Assembly: GCA_009991425.1 (NCBI GenBank) | Contig: JAACWH010000025.1 | Location: forward strand, 1 to 64,000 | DNA: 64,000 bases | Direction: 5' to 3' | Source: Leptospira sp. | GTDB taxonomy: Bacteria; Spirochaetota; Leptospiria; Leptospirales; Leptospiraceae | Shown here: positions 1-9,350 of the stretch, in pieces | Layout of the letters: each line of letters opens with the position of its first letter | Numbering within the stretch: the stretch's first letter is position 1 | The notes under the pieces: generated by a model | Database searches by the model: none | The model's input: only the letters and a program-made list of their open reading frames with translations | Told to the model about the DNA's origin: nothing | Translations under genes and position numbers: made by a program

Positions 1-75
1 CCCCAAATCTAGTGTAGATTCCCAGTAATCAGAGACACAATCGTCACTATAGGAAGCTGGTTGGCTTAAAGACAA
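1..75 (-). CDS. 5' end of a second copy of the propeller-repeat protein family (partial, runs off left edge)
   Basis: Reverse complement of 1-75 reads TTG TCT TTA AGC CAA CCA GCT TCC TAT AGT GAC GAT TGT GTC TCT GAT TAC TGG GAA ... = L/M SLSQPASYSDDCVSDYWESTLDLG, closely matching the N-terminus of the 713-1678 ORF (MSFSNPASYNGDCVSEYLESNLDLG). Both have a stop codon directly before the TTG. Confidence 0.5.
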   Translation of the reverse strand, partial: MSLSQPASYSDDCVSDYWESTLDLG

Positions 76-553
76 TTATATTTTTCTTTTGGAGATATTA
101 TGACAAGAATACTTCCGAATTCTAGCATCTAGTATTCATAAGTTTTAAGATGAATCAAGAAAAGCCTGCTCGATTGAATGGGCTTTTTTTATGCCTCGTT
201 CTAATCAAAAAAATGAAAAATTCGAGTCTATGGGTATAATAGGATTTTTCTTCTTGAAATTATCCTATCTGTAGATTTTGGCAATGATTGGATACATTCC
301 AACTTGGAAAATTTGTTGATTGGCCGAGACTTTTTAAAGGAGATAGATTCATTATTAAGGAAGCCCAGGGCTTAAGCACCTGGCCTTTCAAATTTAACTA
401 ATTGACAAACAAGCTCTCATTATCACTTTAAATCTACTAGATTGAGTTCGGTTTAAAGAGAACAATTAAGCTTAGGGCTTGCCTTATCGGACAGATCTCT
501 CCAATCGAAAATTCTAATATTTTAATTCAGGAAATACGAAAACTAAACATAAA

Positions 554-1678
554 TTATTCGCATTTGGATGTCATAACTCGATTGACTCCATCTTCTGAAA
601 CAGCTACAAAGATTCCATTTGCATAGGTCACGGATCTCCAAATATTGGGTTCAGCCGCAAGTCTAGAATTCCAAGTTGTTCCATTTGGTGAAGTCATAAC
701 ACCGCCATCTTCCTAAACAGCTACAAAAAGTCCGTTTCCGTAAGTGACAGAATACCATCCAATTTGTTCGGAAGCTGCCCTGACAGTCCATGTAAAACCA
801 TCACTGGAAGTCATAACTCGATTGGTTCCCGTTGAAGAAACAGCAACAAAAAGTCCGTTCCCATATGTTACCGATATCCAAAAATTGGTAGGTTCGGGAA
901 CAACACGAGACGTCCACACTGTACCATCAGGTGATGTCATGACTCGATTCGTTCCTGTGTATGTTACTGCAACATATAGCCCATTCCCATATGCTACGGA
1001 TATCCATTCATTTGGTTCAGAAGCAGACCTCGGTGTCCAGGTAATTCCATCTGGCGAAGTCATCACACGATTTACTCCATCAAAGGATACTGCAACGAAT
1101 AAACCATTTCCAAAAGTGACCGAGACCCACGAGTTAGGCTGAGGCGCAGAACGCGGAGTCCATGTAATTCCATCTGGTGATGTCATGATCCGATTCGTTC
1201 CAACAAGAGAAACTGCAACGAATAATCCATTCCCGTAGGTAACAGATCTCCATGCATTTGCTTCCGCTGCCATTCGAGGGCTCCAGCTTAGTAGCGATCC
1301 TGAACAATCTGAAGCAGTTGCCGTTGGAGTATTATCTTCAGAAGCCGAATTTAATGAGTTTGATCTAAGAAAAAGTAATCTTGACAAATCCAGTCTAGTT
1401 CTATCTAAAGCTGGAATATTACAAGTAATAGCTGGTAGCAATATAAAGAAAAGAATACAATAATGCAAAGCATTCGAAATAATAATTTTTGATGCTTTTT
1501 TTTCTACTTTTATACTATGTTTTTGTATATTATAAAATCCCTTAATATTGGGAATACTTTTTTGATTACATAGGAGATTGCTCATAGTTTTCCAAGACCA
1601 AGCCCCCAAATCAAGATTAGATTCCAAGTATTCAGAGACACAGTCTCCGTTATAGGAAGCTGGATTACTAAAAGACAA
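554..1678 (-). pseudogene. BNR/Ycf48-like propeller-repeat (putative lipoprotein) gene with in-frame TAG at 713-715
   Basis: About six ~41-aa repeats 'W-x-SVTYGNGLFVAVS-x-x-GTNRVMTSPDGITWT-x-R'. Frame is open through 713-1678, hits TAG, then continues with 1.3 further matching repeats to TAA at 554-556. Hydrophobic segment ending LLPAITC resembles a lipobox. Confidence 0.65.
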
Positions 1679-1680
1679 CT

Positions 1681-1708
1681 ATATTTTGCAAAAAAAAATG
1701 CAAAATAT
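1681..1708. repeat. Perfect 10-bp inverted repeat ATATTTTGCA-(A)8-TGCAAAATAT
   Basis: Read directly; immediately upstream of the 554-1678 minus-strand ORF. Confidence 0.8.
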
Positions 1709-1929
1709 GAAATATAATTCTAGATGAAACAGAAAGATGTCAAGCCATTGGATAGGGCTTTTTTGGGCAAGGGGTGTATCAAAGAGATCGGGAAAACTAT
1801 GTAATGCTCTAAAATAAGTAAGCCAGGAGTCAGTCTATTTATTCTTCATCACTACTTTTGATTTTACTTTCCACATTTGAAAGCCCTAACTGATGCAAAC
1901 AATCACGAGCGATTCGTTCTCAAAAATCC

Positions 1930-2940
1930 TTAATCAGAAGTAATAGATTCTCTGTATTCTTCTGGAGTTTGTCCAGTCCAAGATTTAAAAGCTCTAAAGA
2001 AAGAATTTGTTTCTTCATAACCAATCAAAAAGCCAATTTCAGCATTCGAGTAGTTGCTTTTACGAATGTAGTTTTTGGAAATGGATTCACGTACATGATC
2101 TAGAATATTTTGAAAAATAAGATTTTCTTCCCGCAATCTTCGTTGGAGAGTTCTAGTACTTAAACCAAGTTTATTAGCGATTGACTCAACCGAATAACGA
2201 CCGCTAGGTAGCATTTCGACTAGACAAGAACGAACTCGCTCTGCAAAAGTTGCTTTTTGATCTAAATCCTTCATTCGTTTATTCAATGCAGGCTCGATAA
2301 TTGACCACATCGCCTCATTTGTTGTGACAAAAGGTTTTTTGGAATCAGCTGCAGAAAAAGTTAACCTGAGTAACTTGTCTTGAACTATTTTTGTTTTAAA
2401 AAATAATTCATTCTCAATTTGATTTTTAAATTTAACATTGCTTTCAACTTTCATAGGAACAATTTCTTCTCGAGTTGCTAATCGCGCAAGCCTCACCCAA
2501 AAAGCTAATTCAAAACAAGCAAGAGCAGGTGGAAATAGTTTACCTTCATTAACACTATGAAAGATTACAGATGTTGATTTTGTTGTTTCTGAAATTTCTA
2601 ATCTTATGGGGCCTTCTATTGGTTTATAATATGAAATACGATGGAATGCCATATTTAGATTTTGGCTACTCAAACATGCGAACAGAGCTGGGCTTAATGT
2701 TTCAGAATTGATTGCTTGAACCAATCGAATGATAAATGTAGGATCATTTTCACTTACTTTTGTTATTCCTTCCCAAAAATCAAAGTATTGTTCAGCAGTT
2801 ACTGTCGGTGATTTCTGTATTAAAAGATCACTAGGAAGTTGAGCGTGACGCAATACTTCTTCAGAAGAGATATTCATTTCTTTGAAAAGAAATCTCCAGC
2901 CTTTATCAAGATTGTATCTTGAATGATTATTCATATCCAT
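1930..2940 (-). CDS. AraC family transcriptional regulator (arabinose-binding-like N-terminus, HTH_18 C-terminus)
   Basis: 336 aa; C-terminal 'SVESIANKLGLSTRTLQRRLREENLIFQNILDHVRESISKNYIRKSNYSNAEIGFLIGYEETNSFFRAFKSWTGQTPEEYR' is a typical AraC HTH. Confidence 0.9.
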   Translation of the reverse strand: MDMNNHSRYNLDKGWRFLFKEMNISSEEVLRHAQLPSDLLIQKSPTVTAEQYFDFWEGITKVSENDPTFIIRLVQAINSETLSPALFACLSSQNLNMAFHRISYYKPIEGPIRLEISETTKSTSVIFHSVNEGKLFPPALACFELAFWVRLARLATREEIVPMKVESNVKFKNQIENELFFKTKIVQDKLLRLTFSAADSKKPFVTTNEAMWSIIEPALNKRMKDLDQKATFAERVRSCLVEMLPSGRYSVESIANKLGLSTRTLQRRLREENLIFQNILDHVRESISKNYIRKSNYSNAEIGFLIGYEETNSFFRAFKSWTGQTPEEYRESITSD

Positions 2941-2979
2941 AAGTATTCTTCTACACTCAATTTTTTCTATTAAAAAGAT

Positions 2980-3012
2980 AAGACGATCAATATTTTTCTA
3001 TTGATCGTCTTT
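2980..3012. terminator. Rho-independent (bidirectional-looking) terminator
   Basis: AGACGATCAATA-ttttttc-TATTGATCGTCT followed by T-rich tract; lies 3' of the SDR gene on the minus strand. Confidence 0.75.
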
Positions 3013-3108
3013 TATTTTTCATTTTTAAGAAAATCATACTCTACATTCGTATGTAAATTTAGATTTCATTTTAATTTAAAATTGTGAGATTGTTATATTC
3101 ACCATCAT

Positions 3109-3984
3109 TTAATCTTTATTAAGTGTGAGTAAATTCGCTACACCATTAGCTGAATAAATAGTCTTTGTTAACTGAATGAGTGATTGATTGTAATTCTCTA
3201 TCGGTTCTTTCAAGCCTGAGAAATCGACTACTGTTCGGAATGGTTTTTCACCAAATGGAATATCTACCAATGTAGCTACTGCTTCAGCTACCTTTTCTGG
3301 TCTTTGATCGGCTATAGTTTCGATATATTGTACATAACCATTTAGTGCTGAATCAGGTAAGCTAGCCATCTCTCCAAATTGCTTCAATCTTTCTGAATCA
3401 CTCGGCTTTATCATTGCTCCCATAAATTCTGTTGGCATACCGCCTGGCTCCACAATACAGGACTCTATTCCAAATCCCGAAAGCTCCGCACGATATCCTT
3501 CGGCTAAGGACTCTAATGCATATTTTGATGCTGAATAAGCAGCAAGAAAGGGAGTAGTGATTCTTCCTATACAACTGGAAGTATGAATGATTGTTCCTTT
3601 TTTTTGTTTTCTCAAATGTGGCAATACAGCTCTCAATAGGCGTTGTACCCCAAACACATTTACATCAAACAATCTATGTAGGTCCTCTGGTGTAAATGCT
3701 TCTAAAATTCCATTTGCACCAATGCCAGCATTATTAAAAACAATATCAATACCTCCCATTAGTTCAAGAGAAGACTTAATAGAAGAATTTACACTTTGTT
3801 CGTTCGTAACATCCATTTCTACCAATTGAACTCCATTGGATTTAAGTAAATCAGCTACACCTGAATTTTTACCTTGAGTGGAGCGCATAGTCCCAACCAC
3901 CTGGTGGCCATTTTTTGCCAATTTGATACAAGTTAGTTTTCCAAATGCTCCGCTTGCTCCTGTTACAAAAATTTTGTATTTCAT
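3109..3984 (-). CDS. SDR family NAD(P)-dependent oxidoreductase
   Basis: Rossmann TGASGAFG, NNAGIG, YSASK motifs. Confidence 0.92.
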   Translation of the reverse strand: MKYKIFVTGASGAFGKLTCIKLAKNGHQVVGTMRSTQGKNSGVADLLKSNGVQLVEMDVTNEQSVNSSIKSSLELMGGIDIVFNNAGIGANGILEAFTPEDLHRLFDVNVFGVQRLLRAVLPHLRKQKKGTIIHTSSCIGRITTPFLAAYSASKYALESLAEGYRAELSGFGIESCIVEPGGMPTEFMGAMIKPSDSERLKQFGEMASLPDSALNGYVQYIETIADQRPEKVAEAVATLVDIPFGEKPFRTVVDFSGLKEPIENYNQSLIQLTKTIYSANGVANLLTLNKD

Positions 3985-4090
3985 GTTTATTCCCTCTTAG
4001 ATTTTGTATGAAAAAGAGAATACCATGTATTGAAAATCTTAACAAACCAATTCGCGCCAATCAACTATCAGATTGTGCCAAGGGAAAATT

Positions 4091-4846
4091 TTATTTCATC
4101 TGTTCCAAAATCCATTCACCAAGCGGAATTTTAAATTCGAATTCTTTAGATTGACTATTGTTTGGTGAAGAATTCTCCAAACTTAGAAAGAATTTTTTAT
4201 TTTCTTCTAGGATTTTTACAACAAATGATTCTGAATTATTTTTTAAAAACTCGGATTGATTTTGGGAGTGGAAATTTGTAAGTGGAATGGGAATAGGAAG
4301 ATGTATGATTCTCTCATTTGATGAGATTTCCATCAAAACAATTTCTTCGGATGCAAGGATTGTATTATCAAATTCAAAGGCCTCTTTTTTTTTACGAGAA
4401 GAAATCCAATTGAATACTCCTAGATAGCTTTTTCTATTCAAAGATATATGAAAGACTTTTCCAAGCCCATTAGTAACACAAAGCCATTGATATCCAAATT
4501 TTGAAAAACAATACATATCGCGATAGGAGCCACCTTTCATATGTTGGTAAAGTGTATTAACGAAGAAGAAATCTTCATTCCATTCATACACTCCAGATTC
4601 CATCAAGAATGTATCAGCCTGATTTCTTATTGTATAAATCCAATCTTCAGTTTTTATTAACTTATCTTTAGTATTAAAATCATTAGGCTTCAGATTCGTA
4701 TTATTCCCAGATGTTTGTGATTGGATTTGAATAGCTTGAGAGTCTTTATTTAATATTATACTAACATTAGAAAGATATTTCAGATAATTTATATTATAAT
4801 TAATTTCAGAAAAATCTATGAAATAAATCGAATCTACCATTTTCAT
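4091..4846 (-). CDS. hypothetical protein
   Basis: 251-aa uninterrupted ORF between annotated genes, no recognised motif. Confidence 0.65.
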   Translation of the reverse strand: MKMVDSIYFIDFSEINYNINYLKYLSNVSIILNKDSQAIQIQSQTSGNNTNLKPNDFNTKDKLIKTEDWIYTIRNQADTFLMESGVYEWNEDFFFVNTLYQHMKGGSYRDMYCFSKFGYQWLCVTNGLGKVFHISLNRKSYLGVFNWISSRKKKEAFEFDNTILASEEIVLMEISSNERIIHLPIPIPLTNFHSQNQSEFLKNNSESFVVKILEENKKFFLSLENSSPNNSQSKEFEFKIPLGEWILEQMK

Positions 4847-4960
4847 AAAATCATATTCTTCGTTTTAAATTCCAAGTAAAAAATAAATCTTGTTTAAAAT
4901 GCTTGCTTCCATTTTCTTTTCCCTTACAAGAGAAGAGGAAGGATAAAAGGAGAATCCATA

Positions 4961-6289
4961 ATGTCTTTTTCTGAATTTCAATCTCTCACTGACAATTTGA
5001 TTTGGTTAGAATTCGATCCTAACAAAGAACAAAGCCTAGTTCTATTGATTGTTATTTATTTTATAATTTCTCTACCTATAATTGGATTATTATGGACTAT
5101 CTTTGAATCCAAACAAATTGTATTTTGGCAATTTTCAAAAGATAGAAAAGATTTGAGTAAAAGTGAAAAATCACAATTTTGGATGAAGGGTCGTATTCAA
5201 TTGTATATTCTAATTATTTCAATTAGCTTTGCTGGTTGTGTCAATGAGTGTAAGGATAAAATTTCTCATGATCGGAAGTCCGATCCCTTTCGTATGGAAT
5301 TATTGACTCAAAGTAGAAATCTTAAATTTCTGCATGAGGGTCGATCTATAGAGTTACCTAGTTCAGAAATAATTGGAATTGCGATGAGAAGAGAAAGAGA
5401 TTTTTCTGAACCTGAAAGCGATACACAAGAAACTAAAAAATTATATACCTTTGAATTCTATCTTGTAGATCGCAGTCTTATGGAAATTCCAATATTTAGA
5501 AGTGGAAAGGAAATTAACCCTTATGGTCTTGAAGCAAAAAAAGAATTTGATCAAAAAATGGGAAAGTATTTACCTTTTGAAATTCAACCTGAGATCATAG
5601 AAGAAGAAGGGATTTATTTTAGACCCAATTATTTGAATCAAATATCAAATCAAAATGTACAATCTGCACCATATGAAAACTCATTAAAAGAAACTTTCGA
5701 AAAGTCTTGGCAAAGTGATACTTCTTCTAATTTCACTTTAGTCTTAATGGCAATCTCAATTTTTCTTTTGCTTTTAATTGGACTAGAATCATTGCTAGTA
5801 GATATTGATAAAGATAATGAAAAAATCAACAAACAAATGATAGGCATTGGTTTGATGTTTTTTCTAATGGGAATTCTGTTTCTTTTAGTCTATTCAAAAT
5901 ATGAGACTCCAGGATCGCATTATATCAAGATTACAGATAAGGGACTAGAGTATAAGAAAATGGTATCAGGAAATACTACCTTTCATAGAAATATATTATT
6001 TCAAGATATTAAAGATTATTCTTGGAATTGGAAAAAAGATGAAATTTATTTATCAACATTGAAACCTAAGGCGATAAAAGCCATACAAGAAAATTCTTTT
6101 CGCTCAAGATTTCTCTATGATGTATCCGATTTTGAAAATAAAAATTTATACTTCCGATGGGATAAGGAAAGAGAAAGCCTACTTCTTCTAGAGCTTTATC
6201 GTTTTCAAATGAATCGCTTGGAAATGATTGAAATCTATCGAAGTCTTGTAGAGAAAATTGTAAGGCTGCAAACTAAAGTAGATAGGTAA
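4961..6289 (+). CDS. hypothetical membrane protein
   Basis: 442-aa ORF with several hydrophobic segments; no recognised domain. Confidence 0.75.
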   Translation: MSFSEFQSLTDNLIWLEFDPNKEQSLVLLIVIYFIISLPIIGLLWTIFESKQIVFWQFSKDRKDLSKSEKSQFWMKGRIQLYILIISISFAGCVNECKDKISHDRKSDPFRMELLTQSRNLKFLHEGRSIELPSSEIIGIAMRRERDFSEPESDTQETKKLYTFEFYLVDRSLMEIPIFRSGKEINPYGLEAKKEFDQKMGKYLPFEIQPEIIEEEGIYFRPNYLNQISNQNVQSAPYENSLKETFEKSWQSDTSSNFTLVLMAISIFLLLLIGLESLLVDIDKDNEKINKQMIGIGLMFFLMGILFLLVYSKYETPGSHYIKITDKGLEYKKMVSGNTTFHRNILFQDIKDYSWNWKKDEIYLSTLKPKAIKAIQENSFRSRFLYDVSDFENKNLYFRWDKERESLLLLELYRFQMNRLEMIEIYRSLVEKIVRLQTKVDR

Positions 6290-6307
6290 TAGAAGAGAAA
6301 CAATTTA

Positions 6308-6841
6308 ATGAATCAATTTATATCTAAATATCTTTCCATTTCTAAACTTCGAAAAATTCCTAAAGGAAAATTGTTTCTAAAACAAGGTCAATTCAGTGAA
6401 GAAATTGCTTTAATTAAGAGTGGATGCTTTCAATTGCTTTATACTTACAAGGGAAAGGAATGGACGAAAGGATTTAGCTTTGAAGAAGATTGGTTGGGAT
6501 CCCTTCGTTGTATTTTAACCAAAGAAACCAATCTCTATTCTATTAAAGCCTTAGAAAACAGTGAAGTTTACGCAATAAATTATTTCGAATTAGAAAAACA
6601 CTCTTCCTCCTTCTCTGTGCAATTGGATGTACTTCTACCTTTTGTCTCCCGGTTATATTTGGTTAAGGAAGAACGAGAATTTGATTTTTTGAGTCTCTCT
6701 GCAGAAGATCGTTATAAAAAATTCCTAAACTATTACGGGGAGAATGCGAAACGACTGAATCAAAATCATATTGCTTCTTATTTAGGAATCACAAATGTTG
6801 CTTTAAGTCGAATTCATTCTAGACTTTTTAACCTAGGTTAA
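6308..6841 (+). CDS. Crp/Fnr family transcriptional regulator
   Basis: Cyclic-nucleotide-binding-like N-terminus (GKLFLKQGQFSEEIALIKSGCFQLLY) and C-terminal HTH (IASYLGITNVALSRIHSRL). Confidence 0.85.
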   Translation: MNQFISKYLSISKLRKIPKGKLFLKQGQFSEEIALIKSGCFQLLYTYKGKEWTKGFSFEEDWLGSLRCILTKETNLYSIKALENSEVYAINYFELEKHSSSFSVQLDVLLPFVSRLYLVKEEREFDFLSLSAEDRYKKFLNYYGENAKRLNQNHIASYLGITNVALSRIHSRLFNLG

Positions 6842-6856
6842 AAACTTTCTCTAGCT

Positions 6857-6884
6857 AATTCTCACTAATAGGTAGTGAGGAATT
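6857..6884 (+). promoter_or_regulatory. Inverted repeat overlapping the Shine-Dalgarno of the DJ-1-like ORF
   Basis: AATTC-TCACTA-ATAGG-TAGTGA-GG-AATT directly abutting ATG at 6885; SD-like GAGG partly lies in the 3' arm. Confidence 0.5.
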
Positions 6885-7346
6885 ATGAAAAAAAGTAAAA
6901 ATTATGTTAAATTTCAGTCCAAGTTCAATTCGGTAATTGCATCTGCAATACTTTTGATATCTGTTGTAAATTTAGAAGCTAGTCCCAAAAAAGTTCTCAT
7001 CTTTATGAGTTCAGCTGATACTTTAATACTGGATGAAGATAGAGAGTATCCTACAGGTGTATTTTTAAATGAATTTTATATTCCTTATAAGATGTTAAAA
7101 GAGAAAGGATATGAATTCGATTTTGCAACCTTAGATGGCAAGAAAGCAACTATCGATCCAGAAAGTATTAAAACAAAGTATTGGGAAAATGAAAATGTCC
7201 GTCTTGAAGCAATAGAATTTACGGATACTAATTCTTCTTTTCAAAATCCAAAATCTATCGATAATCTCAAAAACTCAGAATTAGAATATTCAGGTATTAT
7301 TATACCAGGTGGACAAGGATGTCCAACTCCCGACGAAAGAAGGTAA
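6885..7346 (+). pseudogene. DJ-1/PfpI (type 1 glutamine amidotransferase-like) protein, C-terminally truncated
   Basis: Reads as the N-terminal half of a DJ-1/PfpI domain up to 'YSGIIIPGGQG' then ends CPTPDERR*; the segment expected to carry the nucleophile Cys and the C-terminal half is absent downstream. Confidence 0.65.
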
Positions 7347-7424
7347 GGTGAACTTTCCCTGCACCCCAGATCGAGCGAGCGCCCTCGTCGAGGGAGAGCT
7401 GGAAATGGTGCCCAAGTCATCCTT
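7345..7424. repeat. ~80-nt GC-rich nested imperfect palindrome
   Basis: Arms read by eye: AAGG..ACTT / AAGT..CCTT; GCACC / GGTGC; CCAG / CTGG; CCCTC-GTC-GAGGG at the centre; followed by T5 on + strand. Confidence 0.7.
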
Positions 7425-7488
7425 TTTCTCTAATCTTCAACATAATTTTATTTGAATGAATCCTACAAAGTAGGGAAGGTGGAATCCT

Positions 7489-8682
7489 ATGAAAATTGAA
7501 ATGGGAAGTAAACCTACCGGGCCTTTGAAGGGTGTAAAAGTGATTGACCTTAGTCTTCTTCTACCTGGACCTCTTTGCTCCATGCATCTTGCCGACATGG
7601 GTGCCGATGTTATTAAGATTGAAAATCCTAGAGCGGCGGATGCTGCGAGGGTGATGTATAAATCTGCTTCAGGGATGCCAGGCTTGTTTATGATGCTGAA
7701 TCGAAACAAGAAGGCGATTACTCTAAACTTTAAGAGAGATAAGGCGAAGGAAATTCTATTTCGTTTGTTGGAAGATGCGGATATTTTGTTGGAAGGTTTT
7801 CGTCCCGATGGGATGGATAAGATGGGCATTGGCTATGATGTGCTCAAGGAAAGATTTCCTAAGCTGATCTACTGTGGAATTTCTGGGTATGGTATTGGCG
7901 GGAAATATGTGGATTTTGCTGGCCACGATTCCAACTATCTAGCCTTAGCTGGCCTACTCCACCAATCGGGCGTAAATCCTACATTAGGTGGCTATCAATT
8001 AGCCGATGTGGGTGGTGGAACATTGACTGCTCTTTCGGCGATTCTTGCCGCCTTGTATTCTCGTGAGAAGACAGGGCTTGGTCAACGAATTGACATTTCC
8101 ATGATGGAAGGTTCCCTGCAATTTCTTTCCTTGTATGGTGGTATCTATTCTTCAGAGAAAAAAGTTCCTGAACCTGGGAATGGAATTCTATCAGGTGGAC
8201 TTCCGAATTATAATATTTATAAAACAAAAGAAGGCCGCCATGTTGCCTTGGGTGCTTTGGAAGATATGTTCTTCAAAACTTTTCTGCGACAATCGGGTCA
8301 GGAAAAATTGCTCGAAGAATTTTCTTATTCTCCTGAAAATTTTCCAGCAATCCAAGATCATTTGCAAAAATATTTTGCTTCCAAAACTGTTGGTGACCTG
8401 CAACCAATTTTTGAAAATACAGATTCTTGTTTAACTTTGATTCGTAATTTGGAAGAAGTTGTTGCCTGCGAGCATTTGAAATCGAGGGAGATGATTTTAG
8501 AAATCGACCATGATAAATATGGATCTATCTTACAGTTTGGATCTCCTTTTCATTTCCTGAGCACTCCAACAAATTACAGAATGCACCCTCCTGAACATGG
8601 TGAGCACAATGAAGAGATATACTCTAAGATTGGATATACGAAAGAAGATATTGATGCCTTGAAAAAAGAGCGAGTGGTTTGA
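7489..8682 (+). CDS. CaiB/BaiF family (class III) CoA-transferase
   Basis: GPLKGVKVIDLSLLLPGPLCSMHLADMGADVIKIENP... ; GYGIGGKYVDFAGHDSNYLALAGLL. Confidence 0.95.
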   Translation: MKIEMGSKPTGPLKGVKVIDLSLLLPGPLCSMHLADMGADVIKIENPRAADAARVMYKSASGMPGLFMMLNRNKKAITLNFKRDKAKEILFRLLEDADILLEGFRPDGMDKMGIGYDVLKERFPKLIYCGISGYGIGGKYVDFAGHDSNYLALAGLLHQSGVNPTLGGYQLADVGGGTLTALSAILAALYSREKTGLGQRIDISMMEGSLQFLSLYGGIYSSEKKVPEPGNGILSGGLPNYNIYKTKEGRHVALGALEDMFFKTFLRQSGQEKLLEEFSYSPENFPAIQDHLQKYFASKTVGDLQPIFENTDSCLTLIRNLEEVVACEHLKSREMILEIDHDKYGSILQFGSPFHFLSTPTNYRMHPPEHGEHNEEIYSKIGYTKEDIDALKKERVV

Positions 8683-9272
8683 CAGAACCAATAAATTTTA
8701 AGTCGACAGAGTTCAATAATTCTATTAAATTTATTTCTTCTTTAGGCAACGAAATATCTTTTCAGAAGAAAGAAATTCTAATTTCACCTGGGTACAATTC
8801 TCAGTTTGTCTTCTTCATTTTGGAAGGAGTTCTTAAGCAGTATTATAGTATTCTTGATAGTTCAAAAAGTAAGTCTGACAAGATTAAAACCGAGCAGAGA
8901 GAATTTGTTTTTCGATTGATTCAGGAAGGTGAGTTCTGCGAATCTGCGACTTCCCTTCGTAACATTCATCCAAGTTCTGATTCCATCGAAGATCTTTCTT
9001 CTGGGAAGGCGATTCAAATTTACTACCCTGACTTAGAAGTGAAGATGCAAAGTGATATTTTCTTATCCAATACAATACGAAGGATCATTGAAGACTATTA
9101 TATTGAGCAGGAAAGAAGAATACTTTCTTTTCTTTCAAATTCACCTAAACAACGTTATGATGAACTGATTGCAAATCATCCAGAATGGATAGGAAAATTT
9201 CCTGATTATGTGATCGCCTCCTTCTTAGGAATAACCAAAGAAACTATGAGTCGCTTCCGTGCTAAAAATTGA
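8679..9272 (+). CDS. Crp/Fnr family transcriptional regulator (TTG start, 4-bp overlap with upstream gene)
   Basis: cNMP-binding-like N-terminus (KEILISPGYNSQFVFFILEGVLKQYY) and HTH (IASFLGITKETMSRFRAKN). Confidence 0.85.
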   Translation: MTEPINFKSTEFNNSIKFISSLGNEISFQKKEILISPGYNSQFVFFILEGVLKQYYSILDSSKSKSDKIKTEQREFVFRLIQEGEFCESATSLRNIHPSSDSIEDLSSGKAIQIYYPDLEVKMQSDIFLSNTIRRIIEDYYIEQERRILSFLSNSPKQRYDELIANHPEWIGKFPDYVIASFLGITKETMSRFRAKN

Positions 9273-9282
9273 TTTGAATCAA
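9269..9282. promoter_or_regulatory. FNR/CRP-type box TTGAT-TTGA-ATCAA
   Basis: Exact match to FNR consensus TTGATNNNNATCAA, overlapping the stop codon of the crp/fnr gene and upstream of the ORF at 9351. Confidence 0.5.
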
Positions 9283-9350
9283 CTGGACTGAAGCTAGTAT
9301 TTTCGATACAAAATTCGCATCTTTTCTCTAATTGGCTTAAGGAGATTTGT

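Noticed and set aside
744-1142. + strand ORF of 132 aa
   Set aside because: Antisense to the repeat gene; its repeated pattern is the mirror of the real repeats, with no independent coding signal.
7437-8403. ORFs 7437-7829 (-), 7979-8227 (-), 8135-8434 (+), 8191-8403 (-)
   Set aside because: All lie inside the strong CoA-transferase gene in other frames.
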